The notes beneath the pieces were generated by a model, which was given only the letters and a program-made list of their open reading frames with translations, did no database searches and was not told the DNA's origin. From NCBI RefSeq assembly GCF_049532905.1, contig NZ_CP064032.1, forward strand, positions 1,922,001 to 1,986,000: 64,000 nucleotides of DNA, read 5' to 3'. Numbering within the stretch: the stretch's first letter is position 1; each line of letters begins with the position of its first letter. Positions 17,581-25,729 of the stretch are shown here, piece by piece. The position numbers and the translations under genes were made by a program. The DNA is from Dyella_B nitratireducens. GTDB lineage: Bacteria > Pseudomonadota > Gammaproteobacteria > Xanthomonadales > Rhodanobacteraceae.

Positions 17581-19155
17581 ATGAATTTGAATCCGCTATT
17601 GCAAGGCCTGGATCCCGCTGCGGCAAACCAAGTGATTGCCACGGCGCAGGCGCTGGAGATGAATCGCCCCGATCAGGGCGCCGGCCAACTGGCTCCGGTT
17701 TTAGCGCGCTATCCCGATCATCCCGAAGTGTTACGCATGCGTGCCAGCTTGCTGAGCCTGCGCGGCGAGCACAAAGCGGCGTTGCACGACATGCGTCGCG
17801 CTTTGCAGCAACGCCCGCAGGAAGCTCTGTACCACAACGCTTTTGCCCTCTTCCTTGCCGAAGCCGGCGAACTCGATCTGGCAATCGATGGGTTGCGCCA
17901 CGCCTGCGAACTGCAACCAGGCTTTGTCTTGGCCTGGTACAACCTCGGCTTGTTTCTGACTCGTACTGCACGCTTCGATGAAGCGCGTAACGCACTACGG
18001 CGCGCCGTGGCATTGGCACCCGGCTACACGGCAGCACGGGCGCAGCTTGCCGACTTGTTGCGCATGGACAATCTCCGCGACGAAGCCATCGCCGAATATC
18101 GAAAGCTGCTTGCCGAACAACCATGGGCTGGCATGGCATGGTGGGGTCTGGCGGAAATCAAAACCTTGCGCATGGACACAGCCGACAGCGATGCCATCCG
18201 GCGCGCATTCATGCACCCGCACGCTACCGATGGCGACCGCATTGCCATGGGTTTCGCCTTGGCCAAATCATTCGACGATCAAGGCCGTTATGCCGAATCC
18301 ATGCAGGCATTGGCCGAGGCGAACGACATCGCTCGAAGGCACCGGTCGTGGAATGCGCCAGCATTTGAGGCAACAGTCGCGTCCATCAACGCTGCAAGAT
18401 GCACCGCCGATGCCGGGCAAGAACTGGGATCAGAAGTCATTTTCATCGTCGGTATGCCGCGTTCCGGATCGACCCTCATCGAACAAATCCTCGCGTCGCA
18501 TTCCAAGGTCGAAGGTACCGCAGAGCTGGCCGACCTGCCCTCGATCATTGGCGAAGCATCGAACCGGCACAAAAAGCCTTATCCACGATGGCTTGCAGAC
18601 ATGGGCGCGGATGATTGGCGGCAATTGGGCCAACGTTATCTGGAACGGACTGCACACTGGCGCAAGCGCCGTCCCCTATTTACCGACAAGCTGCCCAACA
18701 ACTGGATGCACATCGGCATGATTCGCGCGATGCTGCCGGGTGCGCGCATCGTCATCAGCCGGCGCGATGCGCTGGAAACCTGTTTCTCGTGTTATCGACA
18801 GTTCTTTCCCGGCAATGACTATACGCGCGCGTTTTCCGATTTGGCGTCGTACTGGCGCAGCTTCGACGCGGCGGCGAATCATTGGGCGGAGAAAGAACCC
18901 GCACACGTTTACCAGCACGTGTACGAGAATCTGGTTAAAGATCCCGAGACACACATTCGAGAACTACTCGCCTTCTGCGGCCTGCCATTCGAAGATGCAT
19001 GCCTGCGTTTCAATGAAACGCAGCGTGCCATCGGCACACCGAGTGCCATGCAAGTGCGGGAACCGCTGCGTGCCGATACGGCGCGTGCACCACGCTATGG
19101 CGAATTATTGAACCCGTTGCGCGAGGCGCTTGGCTTTTCGCTGGTTGGCAATTGA
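17581..19155 (+). CDS. TPR-repeat sulfotransferase family protein
   Basis: The 524-residue protein has about six tetratricopeptide-like helical repeats (residues about 30-260, for example ALYHNAFALFLAEAGELDLA and AWYNLGLFLTRTARFDEARN) and a C-terminal sulfotransferase domain with the PAPS-binding P-loop FIVGMPRSGSTLIEQIL near residue 290 and the 3'-phosphate motif SRRDALETC. It probably transfers sulfate from PAPS to an unknown acceptor. The start is uncertain: 17581 has GGAG directly adjoining it and 17554 is an alternative. Such genes are often found next to TonB-dependent receptors in this bacterial group. A decayed copy lies at 20138-20290. Confidence 0.9.
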   Translation: MNLNPLLQGLDPAAANQVIATAQALEMNRPDQGAGQLAPVLARYPDHPEVLRMRASLLSLRGEHKAALHDMRRALQQRPQEALYHNAFALFLAEAGELDLAIDGLRHACELQPGFVLAWYNLGLFLTRTARFDEARNALRRAVALAPGYTAARAQLADLLRMDNLRDEAIAEYRKLLAEQPWAGMAWWGLAEIKTLRMDTADSDAIRRAFMHPHATDGDRIAMGFALAKSFDDQGRYAESMQALAEANDIARRHRSWNAPAFEATVASINAARCTADAGQELGSEVIFIVGMPRSGSTLIEQILASHSKVEGTAELADLPSIIGEASNRHKKPYPRWLADMGADDWRQLGQRYLERTAHWRKRRPLFTDKLPNNWMHIGMIRAMLPGARIVISRRDALETCFSCYRQFFPGNDYTRAFSDLASYWRSFDAAANHWAEKEPAHVYQHVYENLVKDPETHIRELLAFCGLPFEDACLRFNETQRAIGTPSAMQVREPLRADTARAPRYGELLNPLREALGFSLVGN

Positions 19156-19542
19156 AATATGGATAAACGGTAATAACAAATAAAAGGGGATGAAATCACC
19201 ACCTCCCCCGCGACCTCTTATGTCAGCTCCTCACCTAAAATTTTATCTATTTAGCGTGAATGTATAAAATAGGTGAAAATATCGCATACTTGCCAAATCT
19301 AACCAAATATTTCACACGCAACTCCAAGCATTGTAGGTAACAATAATTTTTTGCATCAATAAAACCATTTAGAAAATTTAAATTTTAATCGATGCAAATT
19401 TTTCTTGACATTAGATTTTTATTTCATTATTCATCAAATCGGCCGCGACATTCCCACCCTATTACGGCCATAAGCACCAGTGAAGCCACCGCCTTCGCTT
19501 AGTGCGAAAAATGACATTACCCAACACGGATAGGAGTAAATC
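19156..19542. other. AT-rich promoter region of the small secreted protein
   Basis: This 387-bp gap is markedly AT-richer than its surroundings. It holds the palindrome ATTTAGAAAATTTAAAT (19367-19383), an ATCGAT site and a TTGACA hexamer. I see no gene. Confidence 0.6.
19367..19433 (+). promoter_or_regulatory. Double-palindrome operator and promoter of the small secreted protein
   Basis: ATTTAGAAAATTTAAAT (19367-19383) overlaps by one base TTTTAATCGATGCAAA (19383-19398). TTGACA follows at 19405-19410 and TATTCA at 19428-19433 after a 17-base spacer. The arrangement is superimposable on 20835-20878. It is the clearest complete promoter of the three. Confidence 0.65.
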
Positions 19543-19998
19543 ATGAGATTTACACTCGCTAGATTCCTTGTTTCGTTCGTTGGTCTTTTACTTTTAGGTA
19601 TATCCAGCGCTTCCTACGCTCAGTCCTGCGGGTATCCACCCGCTTCTGAAGGTGAATATAACTATTATCCAGGAGGAAATACGACGTCATCCGGGCTACT
19701 TAGTTGGAGTATTCAAAACATAGGAGGTCTTCGTCAGGTAATCGTTTCACAAATCTACCTCAGTAATACGACCGCCGTACCGTACAGTATTCCGGCAGGG
19801 GCCAGTATACAATTCACCAGCAGAGGTACATATATAACCAATTTGCCGGTGTCGGGGAACATTGGCATACTCTTGCCGGCAGGTACTTACACTATTGAGT
19901 TATATGGTTATTTTGAAGGATCGCAGCAGTGCGGCGGGGCTAATTTACATGAGCTCATAGAAGCCGAGGGGACTATTACTCAACCGTCTGTCCCGTAA
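19543..19998 (+). CDS. Small secreted protein of unknown function
   Basis: This 151-residue protein has a signal peptide (FLVSFVGLLLLGISSASYAQ) and a predicted mature part of about 124 residues rich in Gly, Ser, Thr and Tyr with two cysteines (SCGYPP near the N-terminus and QQCGG near the C-terminus) that could form a disulfide. The pattern suggests a small beta-sandwich. I do not recognise the family. The ATG at 19543 follows a GGAG-like sequence. Base composition is lower in GC than the flanking genes. It has the same double operator as the GH18-like gene and its own strong terminator, so it is a monocistronic, co-regulated exported protein, possibly a carbohydrate-binding or cell-wall-active factor. 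Confidence 0.8.
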   Translation: MRFTLARFLVSFVGLLLLGISSASYAQSCGYPPASEGEYNYYPGGNTTSSGLLSWSIQNIGGLRQVIVSQIYLSNTTAVPYSIPAGASIQFTSRGTYITNLPVSGNIGILLPAGTYTIELYGYFEGSQQCGGANLHELIEAEGTITQPSVP

Positions 19999-20026
19999 CT
20001 TCTTCTCTCAAGATATGCTCGAAAAG

Positions 20027-20070
20027 GAAGCGTCGCTAGTGCCTCGCAGGCTTTAGCGATGCTTCTTTTT
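20027..20070 (+). terminator. Intrinsic terminator of the small secreted protein
   Basis: GAAGCGTCGCTA (20027-20038) pairs with TAGCGATGCTTC (20054-20065), with one G-T pair, followed by a run of five T. Confidence 0.85.
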
Positions 20071-20137
20071 GAAGAGAGTATTAAACGATTGCGGCATTTC
20101 ACTAAGCCAGCCGCCGATAGGCCAGGTAAGAGTCAAC

Positions 20138-20290
20138 GGCTACAACCTCGACTTGTTTCTCACCCGCACCATGCGCTATGACAAAACGCGAAACGCACCG
20201 AAGATGCGGGAACCACTGCGTGCGCCGCGCCATGGCGGATTGTTGAATCCGTTGCGGCAGGTGCTTGGGCTTCCATGGGTCGAAATGTAA
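20138..20290 (+). pseudogene. Internally deleted TPR-sulfotransferase remnant
   Basis: The frame encodes YNLDLFLTRTMRYDKTRN, which matches YNLGLFLTRTARFDEARN in a TPR of the sulfotransferase at 17581, joined directly to MREPLRAPRHGGLLNPLRQ, which matches its extreme C-terminus. Everything between, including the whole catalytic domain, is missing. This is the scar of a second receptor-associated sulfotransferase gene. It lies between the small secreted protein and a repeat cluster, and nothing suggests that it is still functional. Confidence 0.8.
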
Positions 20291-20298
20291 GCCAGACT

Positions 20299-20605
20299 CG
20301 TAGGTTGGGGTGCAAACCCTGAGATATCCCCACGTTTTTTGCCCGTTATGCCGGAGAAGTCCTGGGTTTGCATGAAGTTTGTTTCGAAGCCAGTCGTCAT
20401 TCCGGCGAAGGCCGGAATCCATGCTTCGCACTGGCGATGGATTCCGGCCTTCGCCGGAATGACGGTTCGCTCTGAAACAACAGTGACCTGAACTCCAACT
20501 TTTTCGCTTGGACAACGCAAAAAACGTGGGGATATCTCAGGGTGCAAACCCCAACATTGCCACGCACCCATACGCCACGATGTTGGGGTTTTCACCCCAA
20601 CCTAC
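20299..20605. repeat. GTAGGTTGGGG repeat pair interrupted by a 220-bp insertion
   Basis: The left arm CGTAGGTTGGGGTGCAAACC starts at 20299, and its normal continuation GGGTGCAAACCCCAAC resumes at 20540, ending with the inverted arm near 20605. The element between is described separately. Confidence 0.85.
20320..20539. mobile_element. MITE-like element with 23-bp terminal inverted repeats
   Basis: The ends TGAGATATCCCCACG... (20320-20342) and ...CGTGGGGATATCTCA (20517-20539) are perfect 23-bp inverted repeats. The flanks GGGTGCAAACCC (20308-20319 and 20540-20551) are identical. Because the target itself begins GGG and ends CCC, the duplication can be read either as 12 bp or as TGCAAA with 26-bp ends. 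No protein is encoded. The interior contains an ATTCCGGCGAAGGCCGGAAT hairpin (20395-20464). The transposase must act in trans. Confidence 0.75.
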
Positions 20606-20762
20606 ATATATGAATTCCGGCTTTTGTCCGAATGACGAGTCGCTCTGAAACAGCACCAGCTCAGACATTAAGTACGGCGCATTTCGTCGCACATATCAAA
20701 GGCGTTCCACGCACATGCCCCAGGCATTTTTGCGTATGCAGCACCGATTAAATCCGATGGCA

Positions 20763-20778
20763 ATTAGATCGATTCAAT
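20763..20778. promoter_or_regulatory. ATCGAT operator-like site (upstream copy)
   Basis: ATTAGATCGATTCAAT is the approximate reverse complement of the site at 13919. The wider sequences around both, including TTGCTGTCAYGCA, are also alike, so the two promoters are duplicated over more than 100 bp. Confidence 0.5.
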
Positions 20779-20834
20779 TATTTTGCTGTCACGCAGCACC
20801 ATCATCACAATAATTTCATATCTATCAATCAGAT

Positions 20835-20878
20835 ATATTTAGAAAATCTAAATTTGGATCGATGCAAATTTCTGTTGA
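20835..20878 (+). promoter_or_regulatory. Double-palindrome operator and -35 of the GH18-like gene
   Basis: ATTTAGAAAATCTAAAT (20835-20851) abuts AATTTGGATCGATGCAAATT (20849-20868), the best copy of the palindrome (18 of 20 positions symmetric). TTGACA follows at 20873-20878. The central CG is as in LacI-family operators. The -10 is uncertain (CTTATT near 20896). Confidence 0.65.
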
Positions 20879-21166
20879 CAGACGCTAATGACTGGCTTAT
20901 TGATTAGCCCACTCGCGACATTTGACTCACGTTGTCACGAGCATTCGGAGCGATTCAAAAATCGGCATCCGTAAAGACTCTGGGGGAGGCATGGCGAGGC
21001 GGTCATCTCGCTTGCAACAGCATTAGTAGTTGGACCCGTTTGTGTATCTCTGAAAAGCAGTGCTGAAGGGGCGTGGCAGCAGCCATCGCCCGCAGGTGGA
21101 TTTGTGCCCGCAGAAAACTGCGTGGCACTCGACAACAGCTAACACGCCGAAAGGCAGAGGAGACAC

Positions 21167-23143
21167 ATGTCCATGAAACATACGAAGGCTCAGCATTCGC
21201 CGTGGCGTCGCAAACCGGCGTTGCTGCTTTTGGCTTCGGCGCTTGCATTTGCATGCGGCAGCGCGAACGCCCAAAGCACGGGCTATACCGGCATCTTCGG
21301 CGGCGGCCCGATGTACAAGCACGTGGCCAGCAACATCTCGGAGATCGAAAACTCCGGCTTCACCGAAGTCGTGGTCTGGAGTGTCGAGGTCAATTCCGCC
21401 GGCGACCTGAACTTCAATGGCGAATTCCCGCTGACATCCGGTGGCACCTACGTCGGCAACAACACCTGGCCGTCGTTCGCTGCCGACCTCGTCACCATGA
21501 AACAAGGAACACCCAAGCGCATCACTTTCAGCGTCGGCTCGTCGAACGTCGGTGACTGGCAAGACATCAAGGCCTTGGTCAACGCGCAAGGAACCGGTCC
21601 AAGCAGCATCCTCTACAAGGATTTCCAGGCGCTTAAACAGGCCCTGCCCTCCGTCGACGCCGTCGACTTCGATGACGAGAACAGCTACGACTCGGCGTCG
21701 ACCGTTGCCTTCGCCGTCATGCTCGGCAGCCTTGGCTACCACGTGGAAGTGGATCCGTACACCAACGCTTCCTATTGGACGTCCGTGGTCTCGCAGATCA
21801 ATAGCCAAAGTCCCGGCACGGTCGACGGGGTACATCTGCAAACCTATTCCGGTGGCTCAGGCAACAGTCCTTGCTCCGGCTGGAATTTCGGCAGCGTGCC
21901 GGTTTATCCCGGCGTGTGGGATGCCGACGACACGCCCCCGCAAGCGCAAAGTGCCATAAGCAGCTGGCATTCGCAGTGCGGCATTACTGGCGCCTTCCTG
22001 TGGTTGTATGACGACATTGCCGGCAAGACTTACAACGGCCAGAACGAAACGGCCGCATACGCCAGCGCCATCAATGCTGGACTGGGTGGAACGAGCACCA
22101 CAGGGCCTAGCGTGTATGGCATCTACAGCGATGGCACGACGTTCACCACGGGTGGCCTGGATGGCGACGGTTACGCCTACTCGTCCAACCTGCTCGGCAG
22201 CTCGAAGAGCTGGAATGGCAATACTTTCAGCTTTGGTGCCGCCAACACCACCAATGCCTATAGCAGTGGCACCATCAATCTTACGCAAGGCCAGTACAGC
22301 GAACTCAACATCCTTGCGACCGGCCTCAATGGCAACCAGCCGTCGCAGACCTTCACGGTCAACTACACCGACGGCAGCAGCACGGTCATCAGTCAAAGCC
22401 TGAGCGATTGGTTCACGCCGCAAAGCTACCCTGGCGAATCCGAGGCCGTCACGATGGCGTATCGCGACAGCAGCAGCGGCAGCAAGGACAACCGGACGTT
22501 CTACTTGTACGGCTACTCGTTCTCGATCGACAGCACCAAGACCGTCAAGAGCGTGCTGCTGCCGAGCAACCGCAACGTGGCAGTATTGTCTTATGCATTA
22601 AGCAATCCGGCCACGAATGCCACGCAGGTCAGTCTTGCATCGTCTTTCAACAAGAGTGCCATCAGCAACGGTGGAACCACCTCCGCTGCCGCCGGCGGCG
22701 CCGATGGCAAAGGCGATGCCTATCCGGCGCAGCTGCTGGGATCATCGCTGGAGTTCAATGATGTGCTGTATCGCTTCGGCAAGGCCAATGCTGCCAATGC
22801 CGTAAGCGCATCAGGACAGACGATCAACCTGCCATCCGGCCAGTTCTCCGGCCTGCAGTTGCTGGCGGCCGCCGTGAACGGTCACCAGACCTCGCAAACC
22901 TTCACGGTCACGTACACCGATGGCACCAAGTCGACCTTTACGCAAAGCCTCAGCGACTGGCTCAGTCCACAGAGCTATGCCGGTGAATTGCAGGCCGCCA
23001 AACTACCCGTCGGTGGCCGCAACAGCAGCGCTTCCTATCTCTATAACTACCGATTCAATCTGGACCATACCAAGACGGTTCAGAGCATCCAGCTGCCGAA
23101 CAATGCCCATGTACAGATCATGGCCATGACGCTGGTGCAGTAA
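21167..23143 (+). CDS. Secreted GH18-like hydrolase with tandem C-terminal beta-sandwich domains
   Basis: This 658-residue protein has a signal peptide (ALLLLASALAFACGSANAQ), a barrel-like catalytic region (about 37-310) and two repeated domains of about 140 residues each (about 325-480 and 510-658; both contain a TVxYTDG strand followed by SLSDWxxPQSYxGE). The catalytic call rests on DAVDFDDE at 164-171, an exact match to the GH18 signature DxxDxDxE, with HLQTYSGG and GAFLWLYDD where barrel strands 6 and 8 are expected. The substrate is probably chitin or another GlcNAc glycan; the tandem domains may bind carbohydrate. GAGGAG precedes the ATG. It carries the double ATCGAT-type operator and ends in a terminator. 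Confidence 0.78.
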   Translation: MSMKHTKAQHSPWRRKPALLLLASALAFACGSANAQSTGYTGIFGGGPMYKHVASNISEIENSGFTEVVVWSVEVNSAGDLNFNGEFPLTSGGTYVGNNTWPSFAADLVTMKQGTPKRITFSVGSSNVGDWQDIKALVNAQGTGPSSILYKDFQALKQALPSVDAVDFDDENSYDSASTVAFAVMLGSLGYHVEVDPYTNASYWTSVVSQINSQSPGTVDGVHLQTYSGGSGNSPCSGWNFGSVPVYPGVWDADDTPPQAQSAISSWHSQCGITGAFLWLYDDIAGKTYNGQNETAAYASAINAGLGGTSTTGPSVYGIYSDGTTFTTGGLDGDGYAYSSNLLGSSKSWNGNTFSFGAANTTNAYSSGTINLTQGQYSELNILATGLNGNQPSQTFTVNYTDGSSTVISQSLSDWFTPQSYPGESEAVTMAYRDSSSGSKDNRTFYLYGYSFSIDSTKTVKSVLLPSNRNVAVLSYALSNPATNATQVSLASSFNKSAISNGGTTSAAAGGADGKGDAYPAQLLGSSLEFNDVLYRFGKANAANAVSASGQTINLPSGQFSGLQLLAAAVNGHQTSQTFTVTYTDGTKSTFTQSLSDWLSPQSYAGELQAAKLPVGGRNSSASYLYNYRFNLDHTKTVQSIQLPNNAHVQIMAMTLVQ

Positions 23144-23151
23144 CCCGACGA

Positions 23152-23192
23152 CCATGCATGGGGAGCGCCATCAAACGACTCCCCGTGCATGG
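23152..23192 (+). terminator. Hairpin after the GH18-like gene
   Basis: CCATGCATGGGGAG (23152-23165) pairs with CTCCCCGTGCATGG (23179-23192). There is no T-run, so this may protect the 3' end or cooperate with the following terminator. Confidence 0.6.
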
Positions 23193-23238
23193 CAGTCCCT
23201 GCCGTTACGAGTTCCCCGGTAATTCACCCTAGAGGTGA

Positions 23239-23270
23239 ACCAGCGAAGGTTTCTTCGCTGGTCTTTTTTT
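23239..23270 (+). terminator. Strong intrinsic terminator
   Basis: ACCAGCGAAG, loop GTTT, CTTCGCTGGT is a perfect 10-bp stem followed by C and seven T. It ends the GH18-like transcription unit. Confidence 0.9.
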
Positions 23271-23421
23271 GGGGGCGTTTGCTTTAAATAGCGATATGGA
23301 TTGGGCGAAGCTGGTCGGACAAGTTGCTAACGCATACAGCAAGTGATCAGCCCCATTTCCTTTGACACGCATCCCGCAAGGCCCAGTGACACCACTGGGC
23401 CACTCGACGACCGTCACGCGC

Positions 23422-23994
23422 TCACTGCATCCGTGTAAGCGTTGCCCTGAAATTGGGCTCCCACGTCTTGCCGCCGTCATCCGAGAACGCTTGTTCAAAA
23501 TGATGTGACGTCGGCGTGATGTCCGACCAGACCTGTCGAACCAGGATGGTTCGGCCCTTGTAGGTCTCCTGGTCATAAAACTCGCCGAGTCCGTTCTTGA
23601 ATTCACCGAACATGGGCTTGCCGATGACACCGTCACCGACGGCTGCCGCGTTGAGGCTCCACTGATGCGTGTCTGGGTTGTAGAGAAAAACCAGCATGTC
23701 CTCCATGTGACCCGCCGGGCAATCGGCTTCCAGCTCTTCCATTTGGGCACGTCCATCCCAAATCTTGCGCGCCACAATCTTGCCTTGGCACGCAATCCAC
23801 GTCGTGGAGCCTGTCAGCGGATGCTGGAGCTTTGAGATATCGCTTTTCCAGGTACCCAGATGGAAGTCGAAATCGTGCTGCCCATCATGCGCTGCAGACG
23901 TGTCGGCACTCGCCCGAAGCGGTTGCAGGGCAACAATCGCACCGCACATCACTACCAAAGCCAGCGTGCATGCAGCAGACGTTTTGAAAGACAT
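23422..23994 (-). CDS. DUF1579-like exported protein
   Basis: The 190-residue product has a signal peptide (LALVVMCGAIVALQPLRASA) and the motif HDFDFHLGTWKSDISKL followed by alternating strands (GRAQMEELEADCP, HMEDMLVFLYNPDTHQWSL), as in the DUF1579/nitrobindin-like beta-barrels that often sit in lipid- or haem-binding folds. The function is unknown. The ATG at 23994 has GAGG eight bases upstream. It is divergent from the MocR regulator with 103 bp between, so the regulator may control it. Confidence 0.75.
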   Translation of the reverse strand: MSFKTSAACTLALVVMCGAIVALQPLRASADTSAAHDGQHDFDFHLGTWKSDISKLQHPLTGSTTWIACQGKIVARKIWDGRAQMEELEADCPAGHMEDMLVFLYNPDTHQWSLNAAAVGDGVIGKPMFGEFKNGLGEFYDQETYKGRTILVRQVWSDITPTSHHFEQAFSDDGGKTWEPNFRATLTRMQ

Positions 23995-24097
23995 TCGGCA
24001 CCTCGTGGGAGTAGAGAATCGATGCCATGCTACTGTGGCGTGAACCGCATTCCAGTACCGTATTGAACGGCTAAATCGGACCGATATCAGGGGACTT

Positions 24098-25552
24098 ATG
24101 CCACGCAGCTCCCGAGGTGTATTGCTGCCGCCAGTAGCCGGCAACCGTCCACGACGCGCCGATGTCTACCTGGCCCTGCGCGATGCCGTGCTGCAAGGAA
24201 CGCTTGCAGCCGGCGAGCACATGCCATCCAGCCGCAAGGCGGCGACCGACTATGGCGTGTCACGTGGTTTGATGGAGGAGGTGTATAGCCAGCTGGTAGA
24301 GGAAGGTCTGCTGGAGCGCGTCATTGGGCGCGGCACATTCATTGCCCAACGCGCAACGAAGCGAACAGATCCAGCCCGGCATGAGGAAGCCGTGCAGCAC
24401 GTGTCATCCGTGTCGACACGCGGGCGCAAGCTTGCAGGCAACCTCGCCTGCCGCATCATGCGCGAGTTCAAGCCTTTCAACGCTGGCGTGGCGGACACGA
24501 CGGCGTTTCCCTGGCAGATATGGCAACGCATCCAGGCGCGCGCAGTGCGTGACCTGCGGCGCGCCGACATGAACTTCACCGACGCGCGCGGTGTTCCGGC
24601 GCTGCGCCGCTCGCTCGCACACCATCTTGCGCAACTGCGCGGGATTCGCTGCGTACCGGATCAGGTGATCATCTTCAACAGCATTCAGCAAGCCACGTAC
24701 CTGCTGGCGCTGCTGCTTACGAACCCAGGTGATGCCGCATGGGTGGAAGATCCCGGCTATCCCGGTGCGCGCGCCGCACTGGAACTTGCTGAGACCACCG
24801 TTGTACCTGTACCTGTCGATCAACATGGCTTGCAGGTCGAAGAAGGGCTGCGACGCGCATCGCATGCTCGACTGGCGTGCGTAACACCATCGCACCAGTT
24901 CCCCAGCGGCTTCACCATGAGCATGCAGCGCCGTATCGCGCTATTGGAATGGGCGCAGAAACACGATGCCTGGATATTGGAAGACGACTATGACGGCGAG
25001 TTCGGCCACGCGCGCCAACCGGCAACACCACTGCATGCGCTTGATCGTCATGCACGCGTGCTTTATCTCGGCACACTCAGCAAATCCATGTTCGTATCGC
25101 TGAGACTCGCCTTTGCCGTGGTACCGGAAGCCATGGTCGAACAGCTCGCCAACATCCGCACCCAGCTCGATGCTTTCAGTGCCCCATTGATTCAACTGGC
25201 CATGAGCCGATTCATGGATGAAGGCCATTTTTCCACCCATGTACGGCATATGCGCAACGTGTATGCCGAGAAAGCCGCCATCCTGACGGAAGGCCTGAGG
25301 CCACTGGCCGACCACGGCTGGACCTGGGAAGAAGGCACGGCAGGCGTGCAAATCCTGTTGCGCCACCCGGATGCGCACGAAGTGCAACGTACGGCAGAGG
25401 CCAGCGGACTGGCACTTCATTTATTGAGTTCTTATCGGCATGAACCTGCCGATGGCGATGGTTTACTGCTGCGTTTTGGTGGACTCGGCATGCCTGCTAT
25501 CCGCGCTGGAGTTGAGCAGCTGGTAGCTGCGGCTTTAGCGGTGCACCGCTAA
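24098..25552 (+). CDS. MocR/PdxR-type GntR regulator with aminotransferase domain
   Basis: The 484-residue protein joins an N-terminal GntR winged helix (DVYLALRDAVLQGTLAAGEH, SSRKAATDYGVSRGLMEEVY) to a fold-type I aminotransferase domain (about 120-480). The PLP lysine is in YLGTLSKSMFVSLR and the cofactor-binding aspartate in EDDYDGEF. MocR proteins sense PLP or amino-acid adducts and control vitamin B6, GABA or taurine genes among others; the target here is not evident. AGGGGA precedes the ATG at 24098. Confidence 0.92.
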   Translation: MPRSSRGVLLPPVAGNRPRRADVYLALRDAVLQGTLAAGEHMPSSRKAATDYGVSRGLMEEVYSQLVEEGLLERVIGRGTFIAQRATKRTDPARHEEAVQHVSSVSTRGRKLAGNLACRIMREFKPFNAGVADTTAFPWQIWQRIQARAVRDLRRADMNFTDARGVPALRRSLAHHLAQLRGIRCVPDQVIIFNSIQQATYLLALLLTNPGDAAWVEDPGYPGARAALELAETTVVPVPVDQHGLQVEEGLRRASHARLACVTPSHQFPSGFTMSMQRRIALLEWAQKHDAWILEDDYDGEFGHARQPATPLHALDRHARVLYLGTLSKSMFVSLRLAFAVVPEAMVEQLANIRTQLDAFSAPLIQLAMSRFMDEGHFSTHVRHMRNVYAEKAAILTEGLRPLADHGWTWEEGTAGVQILLRHPDAHEVQRTAEASGLALHLLSSYRHEPADGDGLLLRFGGLGMPAIRAGVEQLVAAALAVHR

Positions 25553-25590
25553 AGCCCGAACTGAACACACCTCAGATTAATTCAATATTC

Positions 25591-25620
25591 GTCGTCCCGG
25601 AGAAAGCCGGGACCCAGTGG
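25591..25620. repeat. Single GTCGTCCCGG...CCGGGAC repeat
   Basis: A degenerate copy of the intergenic palindrome family lies in the 177-bp gap between the MocR gene and the accessory stretch. Nothing else is seen in that gap. Confidence 0.6.
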
Positions 25621-25729
25621 CTTTGGAAACCTAGAAAATCGCCCTCGGCTTTTGCCGCAGGCACAGTGATTCCACCTACACCAGTGAACGTCGTAGGTCC
25701 ACCCACTGTTTTCATATTAAGATAGATAC

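Larger units (their letters stand above)
20606..21166. other. Promoter and leader region of the GH18-like gene
   Basis: This 561-bp region holds a half copy of the ATTCCGG repeat (20612-20638), two ATCGAT sites (20763-20778, 20851-20866), a TTGACA hexamer (20873) and a leader of nearly 290 bases similar to that of the TonB receptor gene (shared TATCTCTGAAAAGCAGTGC). No gene is apparent. Confidence 0.6.
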
